DNA of 64,000 nucleotides from Candidatus Nanoarchaeia archaeon. Its GTDB lineage: Archaea > Nanobdellota > Nanobdellia > Pacearchaeales > GW2011-AR1. Made by a program: the position numbers and the translations under genes. Positions 30,846 to 40,449 of the stretch are shown in pieces; the stretch's first letter is position 1, and every line of letters begins with the position of its first letter. The notes under the pieces are model-generated. The model was not told the DNA's origin. It ran no database searches and saw only the letters and a program-made list of their open reading frames with translations. The stretch lies in contig JAQUKY010000004.1 in NCBI GenBank assembly GCA_028718805.1, forward strand, positions 50,055 through 114,054, read 5' to 3'.

Positions 30846-31865
30846 TTGAATATGAAAAAAGAGATAGTACTATTGGCTTTGAGTTTTATATTATTTATTT
30901 CTATAGTTTCAGCAGTAGAAATCAAGTTATCAAAAGACTCTTATAAGCCAATGGAAACCCTTCAGGCAGAGATAACAGGAAATTTTATTGATTCATTAGC
31001 AGAAGAAAATATTTTAATTTACAAAATTGGAATCCCAAGGTCAACTCCTGTCTTGTCAGGTTTTGCAAAACATTCTGATACTTATTATTTTTATGCGATT
31101 CTCCCGAATCAGGAAGGAAATTTTTCAATTAATATTGAGAATGCGAGATATACTGAATCCGGAGCAGAGAAAACAGAAACAATCACAAAAGAATTTAAAA
31201 TTAAGACAAAAAATGAATCAGCCTTGCAGATTAATCCAGGGCTTGTTAAAACAAGCGGGGATTTCTCTGTTGACATAAAGAATTTATATGAGGGAGGGAA
31301 AATCTCAGCAGATTTTAATGGGCAGGCAAGTAACTTTTCGTTAAATGAGGGTGCTGAAAAAACAATTGAATTCTCAGTAATGAATATGGACTCTGGAAAA
31401 TATGATTTAAAAATAAATAGTTATATAATTCCTGTTTTTGTAACAGAAAAAACAATTATAAATGACACGCCAATAAACCAAACTAACCAGACAAATATTA
31501 ATCAGACAAATAGCACACAGCCAAAAGTTAATATAACAAATAAAACAGAGGATGAAGTTAAAGCAATGAACTGCTCTGATTTTGGGAAAGAGTGTGGGGA
31601 TAATGAGCAATGTGATGTGGAAACAAAACCCGCACTTGATTCTGGGTTTTGTTGTCCGGGTGCCTGCACTGAAAAAAAGAAAACAAGCTATACTTGGCTC
31701 GGGATTCTTATAATATTAATAGTTCTTGGAGCAGTTGCTTTTATTTACTTTAAGGCAAAAAATAAAGAACCTCCGACAAGCGAAGAAATTTTAAGATCAA
31801 AATCCGATAAATTTGACGAAAGAATGGAGAACAGGGAAGTTAGTGGAAAATTAGGGGGTATTTAA
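30846..31865 (+). CDS. Surface protein with signal peptide and C-terminal TM
   Basis: KKEIVLLALSFILFISIVSAV signal; C-terminal TYTWLGILIILIVLGAVAFIYF TM; Cys cluster before the TM. Confidence 0.6.
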   Translation: MNMKKEIVLLALSFILFISIVSAVEIKLSKDSYKPMETLQAEITGNFIDSLAEENILIYKIGIPRSTPVLSGFAKHSDTYYFYAILPNQEGNFSINIENARYTESGAEKTETITKEFKIKTKNESALQINPGLVKTSGDFSVDIKNLYEGGKISADFNGQASNFSLNEGAEKTIEFSVMNMDSGKYDLKINSYIIPVFVTEKTIINDTPINQTNQTNINQTNSTQPKVNITNKTEDEVKAMNCSDFGKECGDNEQCDVETKPALDSGFCCPGACTEKKKTSYTWLGILIILIVLGAVAFIYFKAKNKEPPTSEEILRSKSDKFDERMENREVSGKLGGI

Positions 31866-31908
31866 TGCTTTTATAGCTTAACTCATTTTCAATATTATCA
31901 ATGTCATT

Positions 31909-32763
31909 TTAGTCAATTAATCTCTTTAATAATTCATTCACATAGTCCATTTTGCCATCATTTAAAATGGTAATATCATAAATCTTGCGATAGGATTCTA
32001 AACTCTTATTAATATTCTCCTTCTCATTTAAAAATCCTACTTTAATCAAATTCTTGTAATCAAATCCATTAACCATTCCGGGGTCTCCTAAACTATCTCC
32101 TAACAATAGGACATTTTTTCTATTTTTTATAAGATCATAGAAAGATGAGTTTTTAACAGAGGTTTCATCTTTATTCATAGAAGTTATTATTGGTTCTTTA
32201 ATCCCAATTAAATTGCCTTTATTATCCCATTCAAATAAATTAGAGATAATGTGAATGTTTTTGTATAATCTCTTTTTATTTTCAAGATACATTTGTATAG
32301 ACTCCATTCCCAATCCTGCTGAAGACATTATCACTAAAGGGATATTATTGTTATACAATAAATCTAAAAATTTTAAGGCTCCCTCTCTGAATTTAACCCT
32401 TTCTGACTTGGCAACCTTTTCTATATCTGTTTTATTTAATTTTGATTTTATCAACAGGTCAAAATGAGACACCCACCATTCCTGCATCGCTTTCTTTTTT
32501 TCTTCTAATGGAATGTCCGGGTTAATTTCAGTTGGATAATACTTATCTCTTAATGCATGGGCTTTTTTAGAATAATCAGGAGTCAGGTAATTATCCTTCC
32601 TTAAGATCGAAATAAGCGAAGGAGTTGCTTCCCCGTTAACAAAAGCCTTTGTTAGTGTATTATCAAAATCAGTTATAACATGAAACTCTTTCTTTCCGTC
32701 TTCAGAGATTTTTTTTGTTCTTTCTTCCAACTCCTTGGGATTAGAAATTATTACATCTTTCAT
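31909..32763 (-). CDS. HAD-family pyrimidine 5'-nucleotidase (UMPH-1-like)
   Basis: VITDFDNTLTKAF, MSSAGLGMESIQMYLE and LLLGDSLGDPGM motifs. Confidence 0.75.
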   Translation of the reverse strand: MKDVIISNPKELEERTKKISEDGKKEFHVITDFDNTLTKAFVNGEATPSLISILRKDNYLTPDYSKKAHALRDKYYPTEINPDIPLEEKKKAMQEWWVSHFDLLIKSKLNKTDIEKVAKSERVKFREGALKFLDLLYNNNIPLVIMSSAGLGMESIQMYLENKKRLYKNIHIISNLFEWDNKGNLIGIKEPIITSMNKDETSVKNSSFYDLIKNRKNVLLLGDSLGDPGMVNGFDYKNLIKVGFLNEKENINKSLESYRKIYDITILNDGKMDYVNELLKRLID

Positions 32764-32765
32764 GT

Positions 32766-33284
32766 TTAATTTTTCTTTTTGGAATTATTTTTCTTTGCGG
32801 GTTTTTTTGTTTTCTTTTCTGTTTTTTTATTTTGTTCTGCTGGTTCTTTTTTAGGGACTTCAAATTTTACACCCAGTTCTTTTAATTTGCCAATAAGCAT
32901 GCTTCTTTCTATTGTCAATGCTTTTGCAATCTCGTCATATCTGTGCATTTTTACTGTTAAATCTGATAAAAGGTTGCTCATTTCAAAATTCTTAAACCTT
33001 ATTTCTTCTGGCTCAATTATTTCAATATGTGAGGGCATTGCATAAAAGATTATATTAATTAAGCTGTTTAAATCTTTTCCTAGAATTTCAACTTCTGCAA
33101 AAGTTGTAAATAAATTTGCATTTTTATCTTCAACTGCTTTTGGTTCATGAACTGTTTTCTTGCTTATCTCTATCCCAGGAAGTTCTGTTAGTTTATCTAC
33201 CAATTGTGATATTGTTTCTTTAACATGCTCTGGGGGTCTTCCAAGTATTTCAAAAACAAACATTGCTCTTATTTTATAAGTCAT
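32766..33284 (-). CDS. Conserved hypothetical protein with Lys-rich tail
   Basis: 172-aa ORF with 3-nt spacing to the nucleotidase gene. Confidence 0.5.
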   Translation of the reverse strand: MTYKIRAMFVFEILGRPPEHVKETISQLVDKLTELPGIEISKKTVHEPKAVEDKNANLFTTFAEVEILGKDLNSLINIIFYAMPSHIEIIEPEEIRFKNFEMSNLLSDLTVKMHRYDEIAKALTIERSMLIGKLKELGVKFEVPKKEPAEQNKKTEKKTKKPAKKNNSKKKN

Positions 33285-33301
33285 TTTATTAATCCTATGT
33301 T

Positions 33302-33415
33302 TTAGTAATTTGTAAAGACGATTTAAGCTTTATTTGAGTTTCCATTAAGCTATGTTTCAGCAGCTTGTTCTCTTCAACCTTATCTTAATCTCGTTTTGTG
33401 TATTGCTAATTTAGT
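33302..33415 (-). repeat. Dispersed stem-loop repeat, long subtype
   Basis: ttagtaatttgtaaagacgatttaagctttatttgagtttccattaagctatgtttcagcagcttgttctcttcaa. Confidence 0.75.
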
Positions 33416-33454
33416 TTTTTGTATTTTATAAATTGGTAAATTGATTTTTTAAAT

Positions 33455-34579
33455 CTATTTAATCTTGTTGAGCACAAGCAGGATGACCAGTATTAAACAA
33501 ACTAATGAAAATCCGAAAAGAGCATATAGCTTTATTTTTCCATTCTTAGATTCATAAATCACGCTGCCTTCCTGATTTTCTGCGGTTTCTGCTCCTTCAA
33601 TTGACTCTGAGTTTCCAAGCTTGATGATATCCCCGCTAACAGGGGAAGTTGAAATAGAAGGCGTTAATTTGGTACTTGTTCCTGCGTTTTTACTATCATT
33701 TACCCTTTCTTTCTCCTTTGTATTGCTTGTATCTTCTTCCTCTTTTTCTAAAACTTCAATATCTTCCCTGACTTCATCTATTACAGAAGAAGTTCCGGAT
33801 TCCCTTATTTTGGCAATTATTTCAGCATCTCCTGAAAAATCCGAATAACTGCTCCTCATCCTCAGTTTGATTTCATTAGTTTCGTCTCCGGGTCCCTGAA
33901 AAAAATTATAAATATAACGGCTTCCTGATATCCATACTTCTTCTTCACTGCTGTCTTTCCCATACCTGTCATTTATAACATTTCCATCTTCATCTTCTAT
34001 CCATACCATTATGTCATACTCTTCATCTTCAAGATCCTCAGCACTTATATCTATGCTAAATTCCTCTCCATTTATAATATCATCTTCATTCCAGCCAATA
34101 GATAAGGAAATTGAAGTGTTTTGGGTATCATTTGTGTTATTCTGCTGGGTGTTGTTTTGAGAAGGATTATATACTCTTGGGTTTATATTAATCTGATAAC
34201 CTGAAAAGCTTTTTATATTATTTTTTGAATCTTTTATCTTAACTTCTATATCTGCGCTACCATTATAATTTTCAGTTATATTCAATCTAAATGTTTTTTC
34301 GTTAGAATTTGAGGTATTAATAATATCATTTACATAAAAGTTTGTAGACTGCCATGAATTGCCATCCCATATTTTAGACAGCCTGTTACTTCCACTTAAA
34401 ATGTCAATTTTTATGTCATAAGTATCCTGAGAAAAATTACTTAGAATAATGTTTACATTGAACTCTTCACCATAATTAACTTCTTGTGAGTAATTTAAGT
34501 TTATAATTTGGCCAGAAACAAAACTAATTACTAAACTACTAATAATCAGCACCAGTGAGCATATCCAGTTCTTTTTCAT
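33455..34579 (-). CDS. Surface protein with C-terminal TM
   Basis: Signal peptide; beta-rich NYGEEFNVNIILSN repeats; C-terminal LYALFGFSLVCLILVILLVL. Confidence 0.6.
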   Translation of the reverse strand: MKKNWICSLVLIISSLVISFVSGQIINLNYSQEVNYGEEFNVNIILSNFSQDTYDIKIDILSGSNRLSKIWDGNSWQSTNFYVNDIINTSNSNEKTFRLNITENYNGSADIEVKIKDSKNNIKSFSGYQININPRVYNPSQNNTQQNNTNDTQNTSISLSIGWNEDDIINGEEFSIDISAEDLEDEEYDIMVWIEDEDGNVINDRYGKDSSEEEVWISGSRYIYNFFQGPGDETNEIKLRMRSSYSDFSGDAEIIAKIRESGTSSVIDEVREDIEVLEKEEEDTSNTKEKERVNDSKNAGTSTKLTPSISTSPVSGDIIKLGNSESIEGAETAENQEGSVIYESKNGKIKLYALFGFSLVCLILVILLVLNKIK

Positions 34580-35033
34580 CTAAAATTATATCTTTATCCA
34601 CTTTTAAAGATTTATTTTCTTCATTTACTTCTTTATTTTTTATTTTTTCTTCAAAAAACTGGGCAAATCTCTTACCCCTTTTTCTTGCGATTTCTTCATT
34701 AATCACCCAGTTTTTACCAGAATCTTCCATCTGTTTAGGATTAATAAAAAACCAGCCTAATCTGTTAAATCTGACTGCGATAACTGGTTTTAATCCGAAT
34801 ATATTGGAAAAAACAATAAAATTGTTTATTTGCTCTTTTGTTATGTATTTCACTGGTTTTTTCGAAGATTTAGCCTCAATGCAGTATTTCTTGCCCTTTT
34901 TCCCTGCGATAATATCACAGTCAGCATTTTCCATCACCCCGCTTCCAGCAACCCTGACTGCCCTGTAATGGTTGTCTACAAACATCTGATATAATTCTCT
35001 TTCAGCATTGCTTCCTTTTGATTTGTTTGACAT
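34539..35033 (-). CDS. hjc: Holliday junction resolvase Hjc
   Basis: SNAERELYQMF, VRVAGSGVMENADCDIIAGKKGKKYCIEAKSSKK archaeal resolvase motifs. Confidence 0.88.
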   Translation of the reverse strand: MSNKSKGSNAERELYQMFVDNHYRAVRVAGSGVMENADCDIIAGKKGKKYCIEAKSSKKPVKYITKEQINNFIVFSNIFGLKPVIAVRFNRLGWFFINPKQMEDSGKNWVINEEIARKRGKRFAQFFEEKIKNKEVNEENKSLKVDKDIILDEKELDMLTGADY

Positions 35034-35159
35034 CTTTTTATAAACTAATTTATTTGTATTATTAAAGTTTGCTTAAAAAATTAAAATAAAATTTTTTAAT
35101 GGATTATATAAATAGAAGACTTACAAACCTTATTAAATATGATAATTTAATTAAATTAA

Positions 35160-36071
35160 ATGAAAAGATATAGGATATGTGGTTTTGATTTTGATGCAAG
35201 AGCCAATATATTAAATCAGTCCACGGAGGGTTGGTCTGAAGAAGCAAAAGCTAATTTTCAGAAGCAGACTCAGCAAATTGAACAAGAGATTATTAATGAA
35301 TTTGGAATAACTGATAAAATCGCTAAAATTAAAAGATTTAAGGAAATGGGGGCTAAACCTCTTTCAATTATTGCATATCATAATTTTCTTCTTAATCAAA
35401 TTAGAAGTGCATATATACAAGGAGGATTTTATCCTGCATTAACGGGGGCTTGTGCACTAGGTGAGAGAATTTTAAATCACTTAATTTTAGATTTGAGGGA
35501 CTTGTATAATAAGGGTGAGGGGAAATTAGGGGAGCATCCCTGCAAGGATTGTGATAAATTAAAGGAACTAAAATTAAAAGGACTTGTCAAACCTGAATTT
35601 GATATTTTTACCTGCAAGAGTTGCAGTAATTGGGATTTAATGATAAATAACCTAATTAAGTGGGAGGTAATTAATTCAGATATAAAGAGTTTATTTAAAA
35701 AACTTTCAAAAAAAAGACACAAATCCCTCCATTTTAATACTGATACGATTAATAATTTAGAAAATGAATCTCTGGAATCAATTAAATTATTACAAGAAAT
35801 CATTCAAAAGTTATTCCCTGCATTTGGAAGTTCTTATTTTATTCCCGCTAAAGGAGAAGCCTATTTAAAAAAAGAGCTAGAATCTAAACCCTTTTTTAAG
35901 AAATATTATATTCCAAATTCTAAGTTAGTATCTCCATTCCATGAGGTGAAACTAGTAACGCCTAATTTTATAATTGAGGATACAAAGGCAGATGAAGATA
36001 AAGAGATAACGGATGAAGAATTTATAAGATTGCGAGAAGAATTCTTGGGAAGAAAGAATTCTAAGAAGTAA
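35160..36071 (+). CDS. Hypothetical Zn-finger protein with possible HEPN-like RX4H motif
   Basis: CKDCDK...CKSC pairs; ALTGACALGERILNHLILDL helix; KKRHKSLHF fits R-X4-H. Confidence 0.4.
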   Translation: MKRYRICGFDFDARANILNQSTEGWSEEAKANFQKQTQQIEQEIINEFGITDKIAKIKRFKEMGAKPLSIIAYHNFLLNQIRSAYIQGGFYPALTGACALGERILNHLILDLRDLYNKGEGKLGEHPCKDCDKLKELKLKGLVKPEFDIFTCKSCSNWDLMINNLIKWEVINSDIKSLFKKLSKKRHKSLHFNTDTINNLENESLESIKLLQEIIQKLFPAFGSSYFIPAKGEAYLKKELESKPFFKKYYIPNSKLVSPFHEVKLVTPNFIIEDTKADEDKEITDEEFIRLREEFLGRKNSKK

Positions 36072-36105
36072 TATATTCATTTTCCAATCTTTTATTAATT
36101 AATTC

Positions 36106-36672
36106 CTAACTTTTCTCCTTTAATTTTATCCATATGACCGCAAGTATACTCCCAATTGTATTAAAAACTATATCCAACATCGTATTTTCATACCCCCCAA
36201 CACCTGTTTGAGGCATAACAAGAACAGCAATAAATTCAACAATCTCATTTAAAGCTCCTAATCCCATACCAATAAACGCGAGGAAAATCAGAACAGCAAA
36301 GCTTGTTTTTTTTAGATAAGGTTTTAAAACATAATAAGAAAATAAAGTTGCAAAAAAGAAGCCAAACAAATGAACAAACATATCATATCTTAAAAAAGGA
36401 AGTAATTGATAAGCATATAAAACCATTTTGTTAGCTATAATTCCCCCCCCAAGCATATGCAACAACCCCCACATGCTTAATCCGCTAAGAACAAAGTAGC
36501 TAAAATTATATTTTAAATGCAATATAGCAATAAAAACTACAAAAAAAGCAACGACCACTGTATAAAGGAGAAATTCATAATTTGCTCTTTCTGCAAAAAT
36601 GAACGTAAAAATAACAAGATAGATTATGTTGAATAATAAAATTATCCATTCAAAGGTTTTTATTTTTCTCAT
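36106..36672 (-). CDS. Polytopic membrane protein (DUF2238/YjdF-like)
   Basis: DMFVHLFGFFFATL and GLGALNEIVEFIAVLVMPQTGVGGYENTMLDIVFNTIGS patterns. Confidence 0.65.
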   Translation of the reverse strand: MRKIKTFEWIILLFNIIYLVIFTFIFAERANYEFLLYTVVVAFFVVFIAILHLKYNFSYFVLSGLSMWGLLHMLGGGIIANKMVLYAYQLLPFLRYDMFVHLFGFFFATLFSYYVLKPYLKKTSFAVLIFLAFIGMGLGALNEIVEFIAVLVMPQTGVGGYENTMLDIVFNTIGSILAVIWIKLKEKS

Positions 36673-36830
36673 TTTTGGTATCTGTTTACAATCATTGCAA
36701 TTGCGATTACAATAAGTATTACAGGAATCCAGGGAACATTTATTGTTAAATACCCTAACTCACTTAAAAGCCAAGCTAAACCCACAATCAGCAATATAAC
36801 TGCCAAAGTTGGAAATTTTATTTTTGCCAT
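36669..36830 (-). CDS. Small two-TM membrane protein
   Basis: Not in the ORF track. MAKIKFPTLAVILLIVGLAWLLSELGYLTINVPWIPVILIVIAIAMIVNRYQK*; ATGA overlap with the next gene. Confidence 0.6.
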   Translation of the reverse strand: MAKIKFPTLAVILLIVGLAWLLSELGYLTINVPWIPVILIVIAIAMIVNRYQK

Positions 36831-36935
36831 ATTTTTACCTCCTTTTCTTGTATAGATTAATTTACTAAGATTATTTCCTTTTAATACCTTTTTGTTTATA
36901 TAAATTTTTAAAAACCCCCCTAACTTTTTTAATCT

Positions 36936-37433
36936 ATGGATTTAGAGGGGTATTTAGAGGTGAATGCAACTAACATAGTTCCAGAAAAAGCTCATTTTTT
37001 GTTTACAGAGACTATTTGTGATAATTTGGACAAAATAGGAATAAAGCCGCCGTATAAAATTTTTAAGGAAGTCAGGTTAAAAAATTTTAAAAAAAGTAAA
37101 AAAGAAGAGAGTTATGAACCAAAAAATCCGAGACTGATAAATAAAGACTTCTACAGGCAATCAGATTTGATTATATTTAATTCTAATCTGTACATTATTG
37201 AAGCGAAAGTTATAAGAACAATTAATCATAAGAGAAAAGAAGCAGATAAAATAAGAAATATTAGGAAGCAGCTGTCTGCAGCATATGCTTTTTTTAAGGA
37301 TAATTTTAAAGTTTCTCCTGTTTTAATAGGAGCATACACAAGGCTAAATTCCAAAAATTTTTATTTTTTTAATCAAAATCCCGACGGAAGCTGTCCGGAT
37401 GATTCAGAAGTGTTAAAGATCTCTGGCTTGTAA
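36936..37433 (+). CDS. PD-(D/E)XK-nuclease-like hypothetical protein
   Basis: YRQSDLIIFNSNLYIIEAKV fits a D...E-x-K core; conserved N-terminal helix. Confidence 0.45.
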   Translation: MDLEGYLEVNATNIVPEKAHFLFTETICDNLDKIGIKPPYKIFKEVRLKNFKKSKKEESYEPKNPRLINKDFYRQSDLIIFNSNLYIIEAKVIRTINHKRKEADKIRNIRKQLSAAYAFFKDNFKVSPVLIGAYTRLNSKNFYFFNQNPDGSCPDDSEVLKISGL

Positions 37434-37601
37434 GGTTTTTCTCTGATTTGCCTTTGCTCTTTCGATAGCCTTTGCTAAAATCTCCTCAACTTTCTTGTCC
37501 AAAGCTTCTTCAACCTCTTCAGCAACATTTCCAATAACTTTTTCTTTATCGAGTTCCTTGACCTTTTTCCTTATCTGGCTTTTAACAACAATTCCTGTCA
37601 T
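37413..37601 (-). CDS. Histone-fold protein (DUF1931-like)
   Basis: 62 aa: GIVVKSQIRKKVKEL...EEVEEALDKKVEEILAKAIERAKANQRKTLQARDL. Confidence 0.7.
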   Translation of the reverse strand: MTGIVVKSQIRKKVKELDKEKVIGNVAEEVEEALDKKVEEILAKAIERAKANQRKTLQARDL

Positions 37602-37651
37602 GGATTATTTAAAATAATTAAATATATAAACTTTATCTGTTTAATTTAAAG

Positions 37652-37972
37652 ATGGAAAAAGAGGTTCCTGAAAAAAATAGAAGTTTGGCAGGGCTTGTTG
37701 GAGGCATAGTAATTGGTATTGCAACTCTCTTGCCATTATCTGGATGTTATGAGGAATATAGCAGTTCAGGATATTATGAGCCTGGCTATCGTAATTCTTA
37801 TTATAGTTCTCCGACAATAGTTGTTCCAATTTATCCAAGACCTCATCGACAGAGACACTTTAACAATCGTCCTTATGGAAATCTCCAGCCAAGATATTAT
37901 CCTAAACAAAAGCATTTTAATAACAACCCTTATGGAAATCCTCCACAGAGACAACATCACAAGCATAAATAA
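37652..37972 (+). CDS. Small Tyr/His/Pro-rich lipoprotein
   Basis: LPLSGC lipobox-like; tandem HFNNRPYGNLQPR / HFNNNPYGNPPQR. Confidence 0.55.
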   Translation: MEKEVPEKNRSLAGLVGGIVIGIATLLPLSGCYEEYSSSGYYEPGYRNSYYSSPTIVVPIYPRPHRQRHFNNRPYGNLQPRYYPKQKHFNNNPYGNPPQRQHHKHK

Positions 37973-38006
37973 TTTTAGTTTTTGTTATTACAAACATTTA
38001 GAAATC

Positions 38007-39497
38007 TTATTCTTTATCTGATTTTTCTTCTTCAGGTTTCATAAAAGGAAATAAAATCACATCTCTTATTGATGGTTGGTTAGTCATAAGCATAACTAAT
38101 CTGTCTATCCCCATACCAACTCCTGAAGTCGGAGGCATTCCTGTTTCTAAAGCATTAATAAACTCCAAATCCATTCTCTGGGCTTCTTCATCACCCTTTT
38201 TTAATGCTTTTTCTTGTTCTTCCCATTTCTTTTTTAACAACACGGGATCATTTTCTTCACAATATGAAAGAGCTATTTCCCACCCATTTATTATAACCTC
38301 AAAAGATTTTGCATATTTTCCATCCTCGCTTCTTGATAAAACCGCTGCTTCTTTTGGGTAATCATAAACAAGAGTTGGCTGTATAATCTTTGGTTGTACA
38401 ATTTCTTCGAATATATTTATTAACACTTCTCCAACACTGTTGCATTTATCAACATCAATATTCAATTTTTTTACAATTTTTTTTGCTTCCTCTAAGTCTT
38501 TGATATCAGAGACATTTACTTTTGCATATTTTTTTATAGAATCAATAAATTTTATTTTTGTCCAGGGGGCCTTAAAATCAATTTCATTATCTCCGATTTT
38601 AATCTTGGTTTTTCCATATAATTTTTTGGTGATATATTCAACTAATTCAGGCCATAATTTCATATTATCTTCATAGTTTGCATAAGCCCACATAGTTTCA
38701 ACCTGCGTGAATTCAGGATTATGGAGTTTGTCAATGCCCTCATTTCTAAAATCAGGTGAAAATTCAAAAATTTTATCATAACCCCCAACAATTAATCTTT
38801 TCAGATACATTTCATTGGAGATTCTCATGTAAACTTTCATGTCGAGGGAGTTTAGTTTGGATTCAAATGGCTTTGCATTTGTCCCGCCGTATATTGGTTG
38901 AAGTACAGGCGTTTGTACTTCTAAAAATCCCCTGGAAGTTAAGAATTCACGTATAGCATCAAAGACCTTTTGCCTTTTTTCAAAGACCTGCTTAACTTCA
39001 GGGTTCATTATTAAGTCCAGATATCTCTTTCTGTATCTTTCTTCTTTGTCTTGTAATCCATGCCATTTTTCAGGTAAAGGTAGAATAGATTTTGTTAATA
39101 ATTCAAGTTTTTTAACTAAAACAGAAATTTCCCCAGTTTTTGTTTTCATTATACTCCCATTAATCCCAACAAAATCTCCAGCATCAATATATTTTTTAAA
39201 TAATTCAAATGAATTTTTATCAGTTTCTTCTTTTTGGAGTATAATTTGTATTCTTCCTTGAGAATCCTGAACTGTTCCGAATATTAATTTACCTAAATCC
39301 CTTATTGTCATTACCCTCCCTGCAATCACTACCTTATCCTTGGTTTTTTGGTTATTTTTTAATTTTTTGTATTTCTCTTTAATTTCTTTAGAATAATCTT
39401 TAACATCAAACCTGTAAGCATAAGGATTAATATTTTTGTCCATTAATTCAACAACTTTTTTTATCCTTTCCTTTATTATCTCTTCTTTTCTTCCCAT
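38007..39497 (-). CDS. lysS: Lysyl-tRNA synthetase, class II
   Basis: KRYLDLIMNPEVK, FLEVQTPVLQPIYGGTNAKPF, FEFSPDFRNEGIDKLHNPEFTQVE, GMGIDRLVMLMTNQPSIRDVILFP. Confidence 0.93.
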   Translation of the reverse strand: MGRKEEIIKERIKKVVELMDKNINPYAYRFDVKDYSKEIKEKYKKLKNNQKTKDKVVIAGRVMTIRDLGKLIFGTVQDSQGRIQIILQKEETDKNSFELFKKYIDAGDFVGINGSIMKTKTGEISVLVKKLELLTKSILPLPEKWHGLQDKEERYRKRYLDLIMNPEVKQVFEKRQKVFDAIREFLTSRGFLEVQTPVLQPIYGGTNAKPFESKLNSLDMKVYMRISNEMYLKRLIVGGYDKIFEFSPDFRNEGIDKLHNPEFTQVETMWAYANYEDNMKLWPELVEYITKKLYGKTKIKIGDNEIDFKAPWTKIKFIDSIKKYAKVNVSDIKDLEEAKKIVKKLNIDVDKCNSVGEVLINIFEEIVQPKIIQPTLVYDYPKEAAVLSRSEDGKYAKSFEVIINGWEIALSYCEENDPVLLKKKWEEQEKALKKGDEEAQRMDLEFINALETGMPPTSGVGMGIDRLVMLMTNQPSIRDVILFPFMKPEEEKSDKE

Positions 39498-39498
39498 T

Positions 39499-39768
39499 TT
39501 ACCTCAATATCTTAAAACTATTAAATCCCTGGTTACTTAATTCTTGCGTTTGAACTTCTTTAACATTTGCTTGCGGAGCTCCTTTTTTGCAGGCTTCTAC
39601 CATTTCATTAACTCTTTCATCTCTTCCTTCAACCACGACCTCAACTCTCCCATCATCCAGATTTCTTACGAATCCCTTTAATTTCAATTCATTAGCCTTT
39701 TTATTGACAAATTGCCTGAAGTAAACTCCTTGCACGCTTCCAGTAACGAATATTTTAAGTGTTTTCAT
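39499..39768 (-). CDS. acyP: Acylphosphatase
   Basis: VTGSVQGVYFRQFVNKKANELKLKGFVRNLDDGRVEVVVEG. Confidence 0.9.
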   Translation of the reverse strand: MKTLKIFVTGSVQGVYFRQFVNKKANELKLKGFVRNLDDGRVEVVVEGRDERVNEMVEACKKGAPQANVKEVQTQELSNQGFNSFKILR

Positions 39769-39822
39769 AAATATTATTAATTTTCTGCATATAAAAATCT
39801 TTATATTATCCTTTTAAAAAAA

Positions 39823-40188
39823 TTAAGAACGTCCAAAGCCAGGGTTATCAGTTATATGCATTCCGTGCCTTTCTAAGAGGCCTATTTCACCGGGCTCATA
39901 CCCATCATGAATTCCTTCTTGCTCAAAAAAATCAGAAATTATTCTCCCGCTGACATTTAGATGATCTCTAGAATAATTTTCCCTAAAGTCTTTTGAGGTC
40001 TGTTTGAAGTCAGGGGAATTTTGTAAAGTAGAAAAATCATAAAGGTTGGTTTCTGCAGGAATAACAAAAGGGCAAAAATCACTGCCACAATTTAGAAATT
40101 TTTTATCTAGTTCTTCTCGTCCTAAAGCTTCTTTTTTTGCTAGTTCAGCTAAAATCTCTCTTTTGGTCTTTGACATCTTCTTAAACAT
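39823..40188 (-). CDS. Hypothetical protein
   Basis: 121-aa ORF in an otherwise coding-dense stretch. Confidence 0.4.
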   Translation of the reverse strand: MFKKMSKTKREILAELAKKEALGREELDKKFLNCGSDFCPFVIPAETNLYDFSTLQNSPDFKQTSKDFRENYSRDHLNVSGRIISDFFEQEGIHDGYEPGEIGLLERHGMHITDNPGFGRS

Positions 40189-40393
40189 AAGCTATATTCT
40201 CTTGAGGAATATTACTCTCTTGATATAATTTAGTGTTAGGAATTTCTATCTTAGAAATACTATCTGCTTTGTGAACATATAAATTGAGATGATTGTTATT
40301 GTGACTTGGTCTGGCGCATACACAATTTGCTCCAATAACTGCTTCATGCACTGTTCTCCAACTTTCTTCAACTGAATCACTCAACTCACTCAT
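40181..40393 (-). CDS. Hypothetical protein
   Basis: 70-aa ORF overlapping the next gene by 8 nt. Confidence 0.35.
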   Translation of the reverse strand: MSELSDSVEESWRTVHEAVIGANCVCARPSHNNNHLNLYVHKADSISKIEIPNTKLYQESNIPQENIAYV

Positions 40394-40449
40394 ATTAAAT
40401 ACTCTCTTTAATAAACTAATATACTAATATCTTCTTTATAAATATTTCT

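Noticed and set aside
37641-37966. Minus-strand ORFs 37641..37838 and 37766..37966 and plus-strand 37821..38021
   Set aside because: Overlap the better supported lipoprotein ORF 37652..37972.
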